Origin: Tetramitus jugosus
Taxonomy: Eukaryota > Heterolobosea > Eutetramitea > Acrasida > Vahlkampfiidae
Length of the DNA stretch: 64,000 nt
Assembly: GCA_937625935.1 (NCBI GenBank)
Contig: OW569378.1
Coordinates: 393,454 to 457,453, forward strand
Direction: 5' to 3'
The notes below the pieces were generated by a model, which saw only the letters and a program-made list of their open reading frames with translations, was not told the DNA's origin and ran no database searches. Shown here in pieces: positions 31,801 through 41,432 of this stretch; within the stretch, counting starts at the first letter, position 1, and each line of letters starts with the position of its first letter. Made by a program: the position numbers and the translations under genes.

Positions 31801-34126
31801 ATTTTTGCAGAATATAATCACACCACATATCCTTTTGTAGCTGTGATGTACAAAGCAAATATTTCGTATATCCGTCCTTTTGTGTTTTGGTATACAACAT
31901 TTTTAAGCATAATTCCTTTTCTTCACTGAGTAGTGTAATGCCAGGAGCTGTTGGTGATGGGATCAAGTTGACAAGCATGGGCAACTTGGATTTTCCGTTA
32001 TCGATACCCAATCGAATGGACTCAACAGGAGAGAGTGCCCTCCGAGAAGCAAAAATGTACACAACTTCATCAAGTGCAACAAACCATCGCTTTCTCCAAT
32101 AGGCAGGAATATCATCCGATGTCTCAGAAAGCTCCAAAATATAATCCTCAAGAGGCATGAACATCATTGTTGGCTCACTTAACTTCTTGTTTCTTCGGAC
32201 AGCCTCCATCGATAGAATAAACTCTCGTTGAAGAGTCGACACCCACAGTTCTCTGTCATCCGGAGAGCTACATGCCACATATAGTACATATAATTGATTA
32301 TGCATAGTAATCATAATCTCAAAGCATTGCTCATCAGAAAACTTTTCATTTCTGAGCAGCTTGACCTCCTTGGCAGTACAGAATGAACCATCGAGCAAAT
32401 TAATCTTGAGAAGATTGGTGTTCGAAAGAGATGTTGATGAAGAGTCTGATGGTTTCTGAGCCCGAACATTTGCTTCCTTTGTTGATATGTACAACATTTG
32501 AGAGTTGTCATGGCGACACATGAGTCCCATAAACACTTGAACCCATTTGTTGTTCGATTGAACAGGATCTAATATATTGACCCAGCTTCCAAGCGTAATT
32601 GCATTCGAGTCAGAACCATTGGTGGGACTAGATACTTGCGGAGAAGGTGTGTTAGAGAGACCGTCTCTCTTTGTCAAGTTGGCTTGAAGAGTATTCAAAG
32701 GTACTCGCTTCCTACCACCCTGATCCTCTGGAACATCAAAAACAGATTTCATATCTGATGGTTGCAAACTCTTCAACTCTGGAGTCTTTGTTGCACCGTT
32801 GAACCATTCATCCGATGTCAACAATGGCTTATTAGACAAGATTGGTTGATAAATATCTTCTTGGAAGAGTGCTTCTCCTGTGGCTTGCTTTCTAGGTATG
32901 AATATCGAACATGTTTGAACAACATCCTTATTCAATACCATAAATCTTGCAATTTCATTCTTTCTCACATCGCAGAGTGTTTTCGGTAACATATTCAATC
33001 CTGTCATTGTTGTCTTCGTGTCAGTATAATCATTCATGGCGTGCAAATATGGTGATTCGAAGGTATCAACCTCAAACACTCGGATCCTATTGTCTCCTCT
33101 TCCTGCCAAATAAATCAAGCTTGATCCCTCATCGACAAACGGAATGAGTTGAGTGCTGCTCGTTGTGTCGTCAGTGATGGTCTTCGTAGTCAAACTTCCT
33201 CGTTTCATTCCCTTACGCAAATCCCAAAGTGCATACTGACGCTGACCAGACGCGTTGAAACCCACTGTGAAAAATAGATCGGTAGAGCCCAACCACACAC
33301 TTCTGAATCCCTTTTTACCCTCGTGAGCTTGTCCCTGAACGAACGCTACTCGGCTCTTATCTCTCGGATCAAATATACGAACCATGGTATCACGACAACT
33401 CGTTAACAATGTATCGCCACCCCTCATATTCCAATCCATACTCGTCACCATGGAGTCATCAAACGACTCTTTTGGTAGTGTGATACGACTCGTCTGTTGT
33501 TTCAAATCCCAAATTCGAACAGTGTTATCAAACGATGCACTCACTACGGTCTCTGCTGCAAATTTGTGAAAATGAACGAGATGAGTCTTCTTTGTGTGCT
33601 CCGATAGCGTATGAATACTCACATCTTCACTATTGACCGCACTGCTATTCACAATAGGAATACAGTGAATCTGAGGATTGACCTTTCGCGTTGCTTCCTC
33701 CAAACTAGGCATCTCAACCTTCCAAATCTTCACAGATCCATCTGCACAAGCAGAAGCCAACATTTCTTGATCATTGTAGCGCGAATTGTACAAATGATTG
33801 AAAGCAATATCATGAATGAGTCCCGTGTGACCCGTGAGCAAAGGCGGAGAAGCATTTGCTTTTCTGGCTTGAATGTTATCGGGTATTCCAGAGTGACGAA
33901 TCACAGTGATACCACAGTTGGTGGCCCACGGAAGAGCAAAGCAATTTTCAGTAGTACAAATACCATAGCTCTCAGCACTGATACTAGACTTGTGAATATT
34001 AAGATTTGTAAAGTGTAGTTCTCTCTTGCATGACTCACCAAACAAGTTTTTAAAGGTTGAGAACCTTTGACCGGTGAATTTGGAGCCAATATTGGACCCG
34101 AAGGAACTCTCTCTTCTGTGATGCAT
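28826..34126 (-). CDS. villidin-like actin-binding protein: coronin propeller, PH, RRM-like, gelsolin repeats, headpiece
   Basis: 1766 residues from the ATG at 34126; the frame is open further upstream but without any ATG, and the sequence from MHHRRESSFG aligns with coronin N-termini (FSTFKNLFGES). Order: coronin-type WD40 propeller (about 20-420, GSVKIWKVE, NTVRIWDLK, MVRIFDPR); PH domain (about 510-635); second PH domain (about 650-775, RKRWFVALDEVVYIF); two RRM-like folds (about 830-985, YPISENLTADDIGSTFQVFG and KVSNKDFLDLFLMFGEVELL); at least five gelsolin-type segments (about 1010-1630, GDVFVLDCGKVIYQWNG, DSFVIMTSYKTS); and a C-terminal villin headpiece (FEMTREAFAKLPKWKQDKQK ...LF). Dictyostelium villidin has the same WD-PH-gelsolin-headpiece order. 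The RRM pair is unexpected. It would act at the actin cortex and Golgi/ER membranes. Confidence 0.85.
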   Translation of the reverse strand: MHHRRESSFGSNIGSKFTGQRFSTFKNLFGESCKRELHFTNLNIHKSSISAESYGICTTENCFALPWATNCGITVIRHSGIPDNIQARKANASPPLLTGHTGLIHDIAFNHLYNSRYNDQEMLASACADGSVKIWKVEMPSLEEATRKVNPQIHCIPIVNSSAVNSEDVSIHTLSEHTKKTHLVHFHKFAAETVVSASFDNTVRIWDLKQQTSRITLPKESFDDSMVTSMDWNMRGGDTLLTSCRDTMVRIFDPRDKSRVAFVQGQAHEGKKGFRSVWLGSTDLFFTVGFNASGQRQYALWDLRKGMKRGSLTTKTITDDTTSSTQLIPFVDEGSSLIYLAGRGDNRIRVFEVDTFESPYLHAMNDYTDTKTTMTGLNMLPKTLCDVRKNEIARFMVLNKDVVQTCSIFIPRKQATGEALFQEDIYQPILSNKPLLTSDEWFNGATKTPELKSLQPSDMKSVFDVPEDQGGRKRVPLNTLQANLTKRDGLSNTPSPQVSSPTNGSDSNAITLGSWVNILDPVQSNNKWVQVFMGLMCRHDNSQMLYISTKEANVRAQKPSDSSSTSLSNTNLLKINLLDGSFCTAKEVKLLRNEKFSDEQCFEIMITMHNQLYVLYVACSSPDDRELWVSTLQREFILSMEAVRRNKKLSEPTMMFMPLEDYILELSETSDDIPAYWRKRWFVALDEVVYIFASRRALSPVESIRLGIDNGKSKLPMLVNLIPSPTAPGITLLSEEKELCLKMLYTKTQKDGYTKYLLCTSQLQKDMWCDYILQKCGLAAAHSVEADSEEALLESMGLADPSEKRKSLSRSKSIDGSGSVEEDPGQIDIYPISENLTADDIGSTFQVFGVIDKIDLQRTGKFKDHAFITYKKMSAAEQALCLDMMNLDGHEISVTLVSQTAAKERSSEPGYLKIESVSHKVSNKDFLDLFLMFGEVELLKLWMNENNNSQTGYIKFATRESAEGAQWMSGSKLYGEAVVVKLLSGSDVPKNQAQEDALFSNQVDPTKVKQNQQKVLLQIKGKKRIRSRLVPIEFESINSGDVFVLDCGKVIYQWNGAKASKFKKARGLDVSTNLRVKERGGNAKVFIIDEKDDENTPEKQEFWSLILQKQLKIVDKKQPLPPPNMTVRSAEQGGDDLEFEQWIDSKTKLYRISYILEKEQQKLSLQATDLLSNKTGADVKGRIQVKMIHEGSQPSKALFKSEYVYLLDCFSELFIWEGKGSLQEQRQFAKKFAMKMEQGERRPTWTSTTKVIENGEPVIFKEKLSDYGGVLPIAVSSEAYQEKMGKNNVSQRAVQQVIDPISMMRLEPPNDPMFGNPSPETNVTTVWRVEGFEKTPYPNSLYGQFFSGDSFVIMTSYKTSNKDNYLVYFWQGRDSSINEKGASALLTIDVSSEFESAPQLRITQQHETKHFLALFKNQLVIHNGKYANYVNRLKQNPIRMFDVRLSSEYRDLRNAKLRAIETYEVNKDQLNQNHVSVIISSDQKNAFIWKGKFSHPTEHSAATDLIKKIVDRAPSIKTVNQGEETDEFYKLMNINAIDRIALKRQNKAIMDEQGVRQLKRLYIFNGATGAVVVDRVYNMAQEDLDNSNVMMLDVDNEIFLWIGTTSMHFVQKMAMEVAAKYAQCKSGLKDEPDRPKDIEKRMFIVRPCEEPAQFTTHFQSWGPYRDRLMKEIQEQVNRSADSSDNKGKKSTPKLELLSDKLQELARTTFSYDELLRDPLPKGVDPTILETYLSDLEFRIVFEMTREAFAKLPKWKQDKQKQSVYLF

Positions 34127-34549
34127 CTGATGGAGCTGAGTGTCTGTGGGTTTTTGTCGGCAGGAGAAGCAAAGTGTGATCTTTTTTTGATGTTTCTTGA
34201 CTTGTCGCCAGCTCGGCGAGAATCTTCGTCCAGGCTTTTTTGACGCGTGACATGAATTTACTCCGGTAGAACGGTGAATATCCTTTGCTTTTACTTCAAA
34301 TTTATCATGGAAGCTTCTGGTGTGTCCATCTATTTTTTGAGAGAGAGTTCCAACAGGCTTCCTCACAAGCAAGTTCAAGACTTTGGATAGACTTTGCAGG
34401 AGAACATTGGAATCAAGTTGTTCGCTGGCGGTTTTCTTTTTATTGCGTCGGGGCTAGAGCGCATTCGAAAATTCGAAATCGAATTTGTGCGCACTGGACC
34501 AAAAAGTTTTGTGGCGCAAACAAAAAACGACACACCCACAGCAGCTCAC
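34127..34549. promoter_or_regulatory. bidirectional promoter region
   Basis: 423 bp between the divergent start codons of the villidin-like gene (34126) and the Zn2Cys6 gene (34550). Both neighbouring frames extend into this region but lack ATG codons, so I treat it as 5' leader and promoter. No named element is seen. Confidence 0.5.
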
Positions 34550-36697
34550 ATGAACACGCCAACTACTCATCAACTGCACCACTATAGTGGTGGCAACAAT
34601 AGCAGCAGCATGTTCCACGAATATGATCAAAGTGATGATCTCTTCAACGACTCTTACCATCACGATGGCAACAATGACAACCATCAATCCTCTCAACAAC
34701 AACAACAACAACAGCAACAACAAAAGCAAAAGAGAAGAAGACCAGTGTTCGTAAGCAGAGCTTGCACCAATTGTAGAAAAGCTCACACAAAGTGCGACGA
34801 ACAAAAACCATGCTCGCGTTGTGTTCGATTAGGTCTCTCTGACACGTGTCATATGGCAGAGCTTCAAAAGAGAGGAAGAAAACGAAAGACTGAACAGCAA
34901 CAAGACTCTGATGAGATTGTTTCAAATGAGAGACAAGTAAACAAACAAGTGCAGCATCAACATTATCAACAAGGTGCAGAAGAGAGTCATCAAAAGAGAG
35001 TGAGACATGATGAGTTTGGTAAGGAGATTATGGGCGCTGCCACTCAGTCCTTGCTCAATTTTGAGCAAAATCCATTTGATTTCGATGTTTTGATGGGTAA
35101 TCACTATCAACACCAACAACACCAACAACATCAGCAACAACCACAAGCACAATATCAACAACAACCGATTGCAACAACAGCAGCAACCATGAATAACAAC
35201 AACAATATGAGTGCCATGTTACCACAACAACAACAACAAATGATGTTTCAACCACGACCAGTATCTGCTGTCAATGACCAATCCTTGTCCTCGGTTGCTT
35301 CATTGGATCATTCTCCATTGAATCAACATCTTCACAACAACAACAACAACAGTAACAATAATATTATTGCTCATGCAACAATGATGAATAACAATCATGG
35401 TAATAACAGTGATGATGATGCAGATGAATTGTTGGAACCGTTTGTGATTGATGACTTTTTCCCTCTGGGTCAAAACGGTCACATCACCACAACTGCTACT
35501 CCAACTGGTCCTACGACTGCACAACATCATCAACAACAACAACAACAATCAATGGACCCTACCAACAATAACAATAACTCTCCAACAACGAATCATGTCT
35601 ATGACCACAATTATGCCAATTTTTTGCTGTCTGCCAATTTACCCAATTTGGCTGCACTCTGCCCTAGTGCGGCCGCTGTTGCAGCACCTGTGATTTGTGA
35701 TCAGTTGAGACATCAAGCCCTTGTACAACAACACCAGCAGCAACAACAGCAACAACAAACTCATATCATTCAGCAACAAGCTGTTCAATTGGCTCAACAA
35801 CAACAGTTGTTGCATTTATTGGCACAAAAAGTGTCACAATCACCTGTGATGGATGTGAGTACAAGCAGTAGTGGTAGTAATAGTGGTCTTTTGGCTCCAC
35901 AACAGCAACAACTACCACAAGCTATGCATCAACAACAGCAGCAACAGCAGAATATGTCCATGAGTCACTTGTTGACAACACCAGTGTCTCCTGTTCATTC
36001 TCCATCGTACTTTGGTGCTAGTTCTCTAGATTTTGACTCATTGGAGCATCAATACTCGTCACCTACGACATCAACTAGTGATTATCGTAGCAGTGTCGAT
36101 GGTTCATCCAACAACACATCTTCTTCATCCCTCTCAGAAGAGGACAGTCTCAGAGAACAAGTCAGACGGTTGCAACTAGAGAATGAAAAGTTGAAGAACA
36201 TGATGGTCGTCAACAATCAACCTACTGCCACTGCCGTTGCGAATACAGCTCCTCAGCAGAGCACAGATTACCTAGAGTCCATTCCATCACACATCAAGAG
36301 CAAGACACGATTCGAAAATCAATACCTGAGATTCAATGAAGGTGAAGAAGAAGTCGGTCTGATCGTATCTGCTAGAGATGGAACCATTATTAGCATGAAT
36401 GAGGTCATGAGAGATCTATTAGGGTATTCTTCTGAGGAGATGCGCACTGTTGTGAACAATTGGGGACAGATTCTAGATAAAGACTTTTGGCCAAAGCAGC
36501 TTCAATGGGCTGAGAAGAACGTATTCAACATGGAAGAAAATGCCGAATTGTCCGATGTGGTCTTCCAGAAGAAGGGTGCCAGTGACCCTCCTAAAGAAAG
36601 TGATTTGATTCGACCTAAGGCCTTCCAGACTAGATTCTGCTATGATTGCACATCAAGAAGTCTTTTGTTCTCGATTACAAAGGTGTATCTAAAGTAG
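34550..36697 (+). CDS. Zn2Cys6 (Gal4-type) transcription factor with C-terminal PAS domain
   Basis: 715 residues from the ATG at 34550 (MNTPTTHQLH). A basic stretch, KQKRRRP, precedes the binuclear zinc cluster C72-x2-C75-x6-C82-x5-C88-x2-C91-x8-C100 (CTNCRKAHTKCDEQKPC and on), followed by RGRKRK. The middle is Gln/Asn-rich with many CAA runs. A short coiled coil (SLREQVRRLQLENEKLKNMM, about 550) leads to a PAS domain at about 580-710 (EEEVGLIVSARDGTIISMNE, MRDLLGYSSEEM). The order zinc cluster, linker, PAS is that of the fungal ERT1/AcuK/RDS2 regulators of carbon metabolism. It is nuclear and DNA-binding. The ligand of the PAS domain is unknown. Confidence 0.85.
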   Translation: MNTPTTHQLHHYSGGNNSSSMFHEYDQSDDLFNDSYHHDGNNDNHQSSQQQQQQQQQQKQKRRRPVFVSRACTNCRKAHTKCDEQKPCSRCVRLGLSDTCHMAELQKRGRKRKTEQQQDSDEIVSNERQVNKQVQHQHYQQGAEESHQKRVRHDEFGKEIMGAATQSLLNFEQNPFDFDVLMGNHYQHQQHQQHQQQPQAQYQQQPIATTAATMNNNNNMSAMLPQQQQQMMFQPRPVSAVNDQSLSSVASLDHSPLNQHLHNNNNNSNNNIIAHATMMNNNHGNNSDDDADELLEPFVIDDFFPLGQNGHITTTATPTGPTTAQHHQQQQQQSMDPTNNNNNSPTTNHVYDHNYANFLLSANLPNLAALCPSAAAVAAPVICDQLRHQALVQQHQQQQQQQQTHIIQQQAVQLAQQQQLLHLLAQKVSQSPVMDVSTSSSGSNSGLLAPQQQQLPQAMHQQQQQQQNMSMSHLLTTPVSPVHSPSYFGASSLDFDSLEHQYSSPTTSTSDYRSSVDGSSNNTSSSSLSEEDSLREQVRRLQLENEKLKNMMVVNNQPTATAVANTAPQQSTDYLESIPSHIKSKTRFENQYLRFNEGEEEVGLIVSARDGTIISMNEVMRDLLGYSSEEMRTVVNNWGQILDKDFWPKQLQWAEKNVFNMEENAELSDVVFQKKGASDPPKESDLIRPKAFQTRFCYDCTSRSLLFSITKVYLK

Positions 36698-36756
36698 AGA
36701 AGGAGAATTTAACTTCTGTAATTTATAAATTTTCAATCTTTCGAATATATTATATA

Positions 36757-37929
36757 TTAGAAGATGTTCTTCCATTGATCTTGATTTGACTTTTCAACCT
36801 TTCTCAAGGATGATTTCTTTGTGAGAATCACTTCGAGAGCTGGTACCGCAGTGTTAGATGTGGTTGGTGTTGAAGGAGCAGACAGTGGCTTTTGCTCTTC
36901 CTTTGATTTCAACTTCTTGGCCTTGATGAGCTCATGCAAGCTGAGAGCAGGAGCAGTCGAGGTTGCATCCTCTTGTACTTGTTCATTGCTCTGATTATTG
37001 TTGTTCTCTTGTTGTGGTTTCTCATCTTGTGAAGTGACCACCTCTTGTTGAGTTTCTTGCTCCTTTGCAGCTGAAGCACCGGACAAGAATGAAGCCAGCA
37101 ACTCGTCTCTTGCTTCCACATATTCCTCAGCTGACATGAATCCCTGACTGTACATGTCCTTCAACTTGTAAATCTCTTCGACAATCTCTTCTGGTAAGTT
37201 CAATCCATTCAAATACTCTTCGTCATTGACCTCTTCGCCTTCTTCCTCAAACTCCAATACTTGATCATCTCCAAGTGCAATGATTTCACCTTCGTCGTCA
37301 TCGTTATCATTACCACTTTCTTCACCTTGTTCATTGTCCTTTGTTACTTGCACTTGCTGTGTCTGCTTTTCTTCTTGTTGTTGAGATTCTTCTGCATGGA
37401 TCGTTGGAGTAGCAGTGGTCAATTCGGATCCGGATGATGGTACAGCACTGACTTGTGTTGTTGTGTCATCTTCACTACTTTTCACAACCTCCTCTGGAAG
37501 AACAACAACGCCATCACATTTCTCCTCATCAGCAACAATGTTGGTTGTTGTTTCGATGACTTCATTTGAGTTTTGCTCCACAGCTACATCCTCTTTTGCA
37601 TCCTCACTAACACTTTCAACGGTACTGTTGGTAGTGACTTGAATTTCATTTTCAACAGCAATTGTTGTTGATGTTGCTTCATTGTGTTGTTCAACTGGTT
37701 GTTCTTCCTTGTCAGTATTGTTGGTAGTTGACAAGGATTCTTGTTGTTGTGGTTGACTGATCGTTGTTGTTGGTACAACTTCAGTGACTGCTGGTGAAGA
37801 AGAAGGTACTTGTGGTGGTTGTTCTTCCACACCAGTTTCTTTTGTCACAACGCTGGCTGGTGTCACAACAGGCGCGGCATTGGTTGATTTTGAAGGCGAT
37901 ACCTTCGGCTTTGCAGGTTGATTTCCCAT
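36757..37929 (-). CDS. acidic disordered protein with possible N-myristoyl site and SHOCT-like helix pair
   Basis: 390 residues, MGNQPAKPKVSPSKS at the N-terminus. Gly2, a small residue nearby and lysines at 7 and 9 fit an N-myristoylation and membrane-binding signal. Most of the protein is Thr/Val/Glu/Gln-rich disorder. One ordered island at about 246-278 (EEIYKLKDMYSQGFMSAEEY, then VEARDELLASFL) resembles the SHOCT oligomerisation motif found at the ends of many bacterial proteins. A second island, LSLHELIKAKKLKSKEE, lies near 340. No enzyme motif is present. I infer a membrane-associated adaptor, with low certainty. Confidence 0.6.
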   Translation of the reverse strand: MGNQPAKPKVSPSKSTNAAPVVTPASVVTKETGVEEQPPQVPSSSPAVTEVVPTTTISQPQQQESLSTTNNTDKEEQPVEQHNEATSTTIAVENEIQVTTNSTVESVSEDAKEDVAVEQNSNEVIETTTNIVADEEKCDGVVVLPEEVVKSSEDDTTTQVSAVPSSGSELTTATPTIHAEESQQQEEKQTQQVQVTKDNEQGEESGNDNDDDEGEIIALGDDQVLEFEEEGEEVNDEEYLNGLNLPEEIVEEIYKLKDMYSQGFMSAEEYVEARDELLASFLSGASAAKEQETQQEVVTSQDEKPQQENNNNQSNEQVQEDATSTAPALSLHELIKAKKLKSKEEQKPLSAPSTPTTSNTAVPALEVILTKKSSLRKVEKSNQDQWKNIF

Positions 37930-38110
37930 GTGGGACTATATGAGAATTCTCTAAAAAGGTGTGTTCTTTTGTGTTTGTTGTTGTGGATAGGGAGAGAGTT
38001 ATCTCACGGCCGTTGGTAGTTAGTCCAAGGTGCCCAAGTTGTCAACTTTCCGACATCCACGGAGAAACACGAAAATTTTTCGCGCTGGAGGGAAAATTAC
38101 ACAGAAGAAA

Positions 38111-39535
38111 ATGGTCACGTGTCTTTGTTGTTCTTGTTCGAGATCAACAATCCTTTTCGTTTCTCTCTTCCTTCTCCTATCTTCTCTCCTCTTATTTCTC
38201 ACTCTAAACTACAGTAATTCACCTGTTTTTATCCTCAATCGTCCATCTCCTTTACCCTTGAGTTTACAATGCCGTCAATTCAAGATTCATGACAAGGATA
38301 CTGCTGGTACGGCTCAATCGACGTTGATCCACATTTATGATCAAGCCATTTTTTCCAAGCAAAAAGCAATTGATCAACTGCATACTTACAATGAAACGAA
38401 TCTGAGCACTGTTCCGAACGCGTGGTTCCATTGTCAACTACTGTGGTTCCACTATGTTGGTCAGTTGCATCACGGGAAGAAGAATGGAGTTGGTTACTTA
38501 CTAACGAGTTATCTTCAGTTTCGAGGTGAATGGAAAGACAATGAGAGAAACGGTGCAGGTGAATTGATTATTTTTGAGAATATTTTGGAGTACATGAGTG
38601 TCATGAGAGGAAATTGGAGTAGAGATCAATTGAATGATAAGAATGCATTTTTGGCTCAATTGTATGCCCCAATGAATGCAAAGCTCTATTATCAAAACAG
38701 AGTCAAATCGATTGTACCGCGTTTTCTTTCAAAGATTTTGTCGAGCGATAGCGAACAGGCTGGATCGAATGAGAACAGTTTGTTCAATATTGGGTGGTAT
38801 TGGACAGAGTATCATGGAAATGTGAGGAGCTATTTGGCTCATGGTATTGGCAATGTTTACTTTAAGCGAACGGCTGATGTTCGGAATGTCACGAGTGATA
38901 GTGATGGTGCTTTTTCGTCATCTTTTCTGAATAATAGTCAAACTCTATTCTCAATTAAGAATGGCAAGTTTGAAAATGGAATCTTGTCTATTGCTAGGTC
39001 AAGAAACACAAAGTCACAAGATCAAACTTTAACGACTATTGTTCTGAATCAGTTCGAAAATACTTCATTTGTGATTGGAGAGTACCAGGATGAGTGGACA
39101 ACAGGAAATATGGGTCACACTGGCAGAGCAACGCTATTGATGGATGAAATTGCCAATTTGGCAAAGTTTTGTGCTCCTTTCCTAGGACAGTCAGCACTTA
39201 ACGAAACCGAAGCACGTCCATTCCTGTCTTGGGCTCAGGACAAACGAATACCTGCTCAACAACTATCTTGGGATGGCAGGAGAGTGAGTGCCATTGCTAA
39301 TTCAACTGATTTGCTGTCAGCAACCAAGCCAACTTCCGAAGAAAACCAACATTCAACTGTCGACAACTCTCTGATTACAAAATTGATTGACAATTGTGTG
39401 GATAGTGTGGCCAAAGAGCTACAAAACGCCCTCAACGTACTCAAAAGAATGGAGTTGTATTGGCTCACAGCACAACTTCGAGTGTCACGTGAGGACCTAT
39501 CCTTGAGCAAGAAACAATCGAAGAAAACAAAGTAG
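38111..39535 (+). CDS. type II membrane protein with MORN repeats
   Basis: 474 residues from the ATG at 38111; the frame upstream has no ATG. The start is cysteine-rich (MVTCLCCSCSRS, potential palmitoylation), followed at once by a hydrophobic anchor (about 14-33, ILFVSLFLLLSSLLLFLTL). After a short stem there are two MORN-like repeats at about 115-155 (YVGQLHHGKKNGVGYLL and FRGEWKDNERNGAGELIIF) and weaker ones later (WTEYHGNVRSYLAHGIGNVY; GEYQDEWTTGNMGHTGRATL). There are many N-glycosylation sequons (NET, NLS, NWS, NVT, NNS). I infer a lumenal or surface-exposed domain. The function is unknown; MORN repeats elsewhere bind lipids or proteins. Confidence 0.65.
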   Translation: MVTCLCCSCSRSTILFVSLFLLLSSLLLFLTLNYSNSPVFILNRPSPLPLSLQCRQFKIHDKDTAGTAQSTLIHIYDQAIFSKQKAIDQLHTYNETNLSTVPNAWFHCQLLWFHYVGQLHHGKKNGVGYLLTSYLQFRGEWKDNERNGAGELIIFENILEYMSVMRGNWSRDQLNDKNAFLAQLYAPMNAKLYYQNRVKSIVPRFLSKILSSDSEQAGSNENSLFNIGWYWTEYHGNVRSYLAHGIGNVYFKRTADVRNVTSDSDGAFSSSFLNNSQTLFSIKNGKFENGILSIARSRNTKSQDQTLTTIVLNQFENTSFVIGEYQDEWTTGNMGHTGRATLLMDEIANLAKFCAPFLGQSALNETEARPFLSWAQDKRIPAQQLSWDGRRVSAIANSTDLLSATKPTSEENQHSTVDNSLITKLIDNCVDSVAKELQNALNVLKRMELYWLTAQLRVSREDLSLSKKQSKKTK

Positions 39536-39793
39536 TACACTAGTGATCATTTACAGAGTAAAATAACAACAACCCCAAACAATAGTTCACCCCAACCACC
39601 GAAGGAGAAACAAGTTGTAGTCCACAACCCCTCGAACTGGAAAGTGGCCACTCCGAACTGGCTGCACAATCTTTTCACACGCTCCCATTTTTTCCATGTT
39701 GGGGTTCAAAATTCTGAAAAAACACGACTCAAAAACCAACACACTTGCGCAACCGGCGAATCATCATCACCAAAGAATTTTTGTTCAACAACC

Positions 39794-41290
39794 ATGGATG
39801 CCAAGAACTCCACCATCAATCAAGCTGATGAGCAAGTTGTTTACAGCGAAGTAGTACACTCTGACAACACACCAAAAGACCCATTTGGTCTCGTTTACTT
39901 TATTATGGTTCTTCAGGGAGCAGGAACATTGTTTCCATGGAATGCTTTCATCAGTGCACCTGATTATTTCAATACCATGTATGGTGAGAGTACATTGCTT
40001 TATTTAGCAACAATTTATTCGATATCCAATTTGATGGGTCTCCTTTTGATGGTCTGGTTTGGCTCAAAGCTCTCCCTGTTTCGTATGTGTCATGCCTGTC
40101 TTTATAGACTGTGTTATGTGTGATTTTGCGCAAACCGCACAAAAGCTATTTGGTGTTTTTTTGTGTTTCACACGCATTTCATTTTCGCGCGTTTTTTTGA
40201 CTTGAGCTTTGCTATTGACAAAATTTCTCTTCTACATTTCGCATGTGATCTGTATTGAAAATGATGATACACAGTCAAGGTCATTCCTGCCTACCTCGTT
40301 TTCATTGTCGTGCTCGTTCTCATTCCAGTTCTCGGTTTCTGTAAAGTGAGTGGCGTTGCTGGCTTCTCTATTACAATGGTTCTCGTGTTTTGCACTGCCA
40401 TCTTTACATCTATTCTACAGGGTGGTATTTTCGGATTTGCTGGTATGCTTCCTCCAATTTATATTCAAGCTGTCATGTTGGGCAACGGTTTTGCTGGTAT
40501 TACGACATCAGTGATTCGTGTGGTAACAAAGGTGACTATTGAAAGCAAGAAACCAGTGACATTGAAGCAATTGAATCTCTCTGCAGCCATTTACTTTTTT
40601 GTGAGTGCAGGTTTCATTGTCTTGTGCGTCATTTCTTATTTCATCATGAGCAGAACTCCATTTGTTCTCTCGTACATCCAGAAGCAACAACAAGCATCAT
40701 CATTGTCATCCGAGTCCAACGAGGAAGAATCACTCATTGAGAAGCGAGAGTCAACAGAGATTGCTACTGAGAAGCCTAGCGCATTCCAAGTCATGAAAAA
40801 GATTTGGCACATGTGTTTCTTGATCACATTTGTGTTCTTTGTCAGTTTGGCCATTTTCCCAGGTATCAGTGTGACGATTGAGAGCTATTACGGACCAACT
40901 TCTGTCATGGCAGACTGGTTGCCAGTGTTGATGATTGTCATGTTCAACGTGTTTGATTTCCTCGGAAGATTGTTCCCAAGATTTATCATCTTGTTTGGAG
41001 AGAAGTCTGTGACTGTTCCTATTTTGTTGCGTGTCGTCCTATTGCCATTGTTTATCATGTGCATTTATCCAAGAGTGATCTATCACGACGCAATTCCACT
41101 GGTATTCATGGGTATTCTGTCCTTGACCAACGGTTATTTGAGCAGTATTGTGATGATGACTGCACCTGGATTGGTCGATCCTCATGAGAGAGAAATGGCT
41201 GGAACCATCATGACAGTGTTCTTGCTGTTGGGTATCTGTCTTGGATCCAACTCTGCCATGTTGATTGGTAAGGTTGTTGGTCTGAGCTAA
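39794..41290 (+). CDS. equilibrative nucleoside transporter (ENT/SLC29 family, two exons)
   Basis: Exon 1 is 39794-40082, the intron is 40083-40274 (GTATGT...ACAG, 192 nt) and exon 2 is 40275-41290. The phase-1 junction reads SLF|LKVIPAY, giving 434 residues. Family signatures: GAGTLFPWNAFISAPDYF in helix 1, NVFDFLGRLFPRF in helix 8, NGYLSSIVMMTAP and EREMAGTIMTVFLLLG near the end. About eleven membrane helices are visible, with an acidic Ser/Glu loop between the sixth and seventh, as is usual. It moves nucleosides or nucleobases across the plasma membrane, a salvage route for an amoeba feeding on bacteria. Substrate choice cannot be read from the sequence. Confidence 0.85.
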
Positions 41291-41432
41291 AAAACTTGCA
41301 GAAGGTACCGCAGCCAATAAATAAATGCTCTTTCGCCATCAAAAAAATGGAAATTTTCTTTCGCGCAAAAAACAAACCAAAGACAATCATCTCCAGTGTC
41401 TTGTTGCTGTGATTAAAAAGTTGAAATTCGCG

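Noticed and set aside
28826-34378. Longer start for the villidin-like gene (upstream of 34126)
   Set aside because: No ATG upstream in that frame, and coronin-type homology begins at the ATG at 34126.
34680-36000. CAA/CAG runs as a microsatellite or CRISPR-like array
   Set aside because: These are in-frame polyglutamine codons inside the Zn2Cys6 gene, with no spacer-repeat structure.
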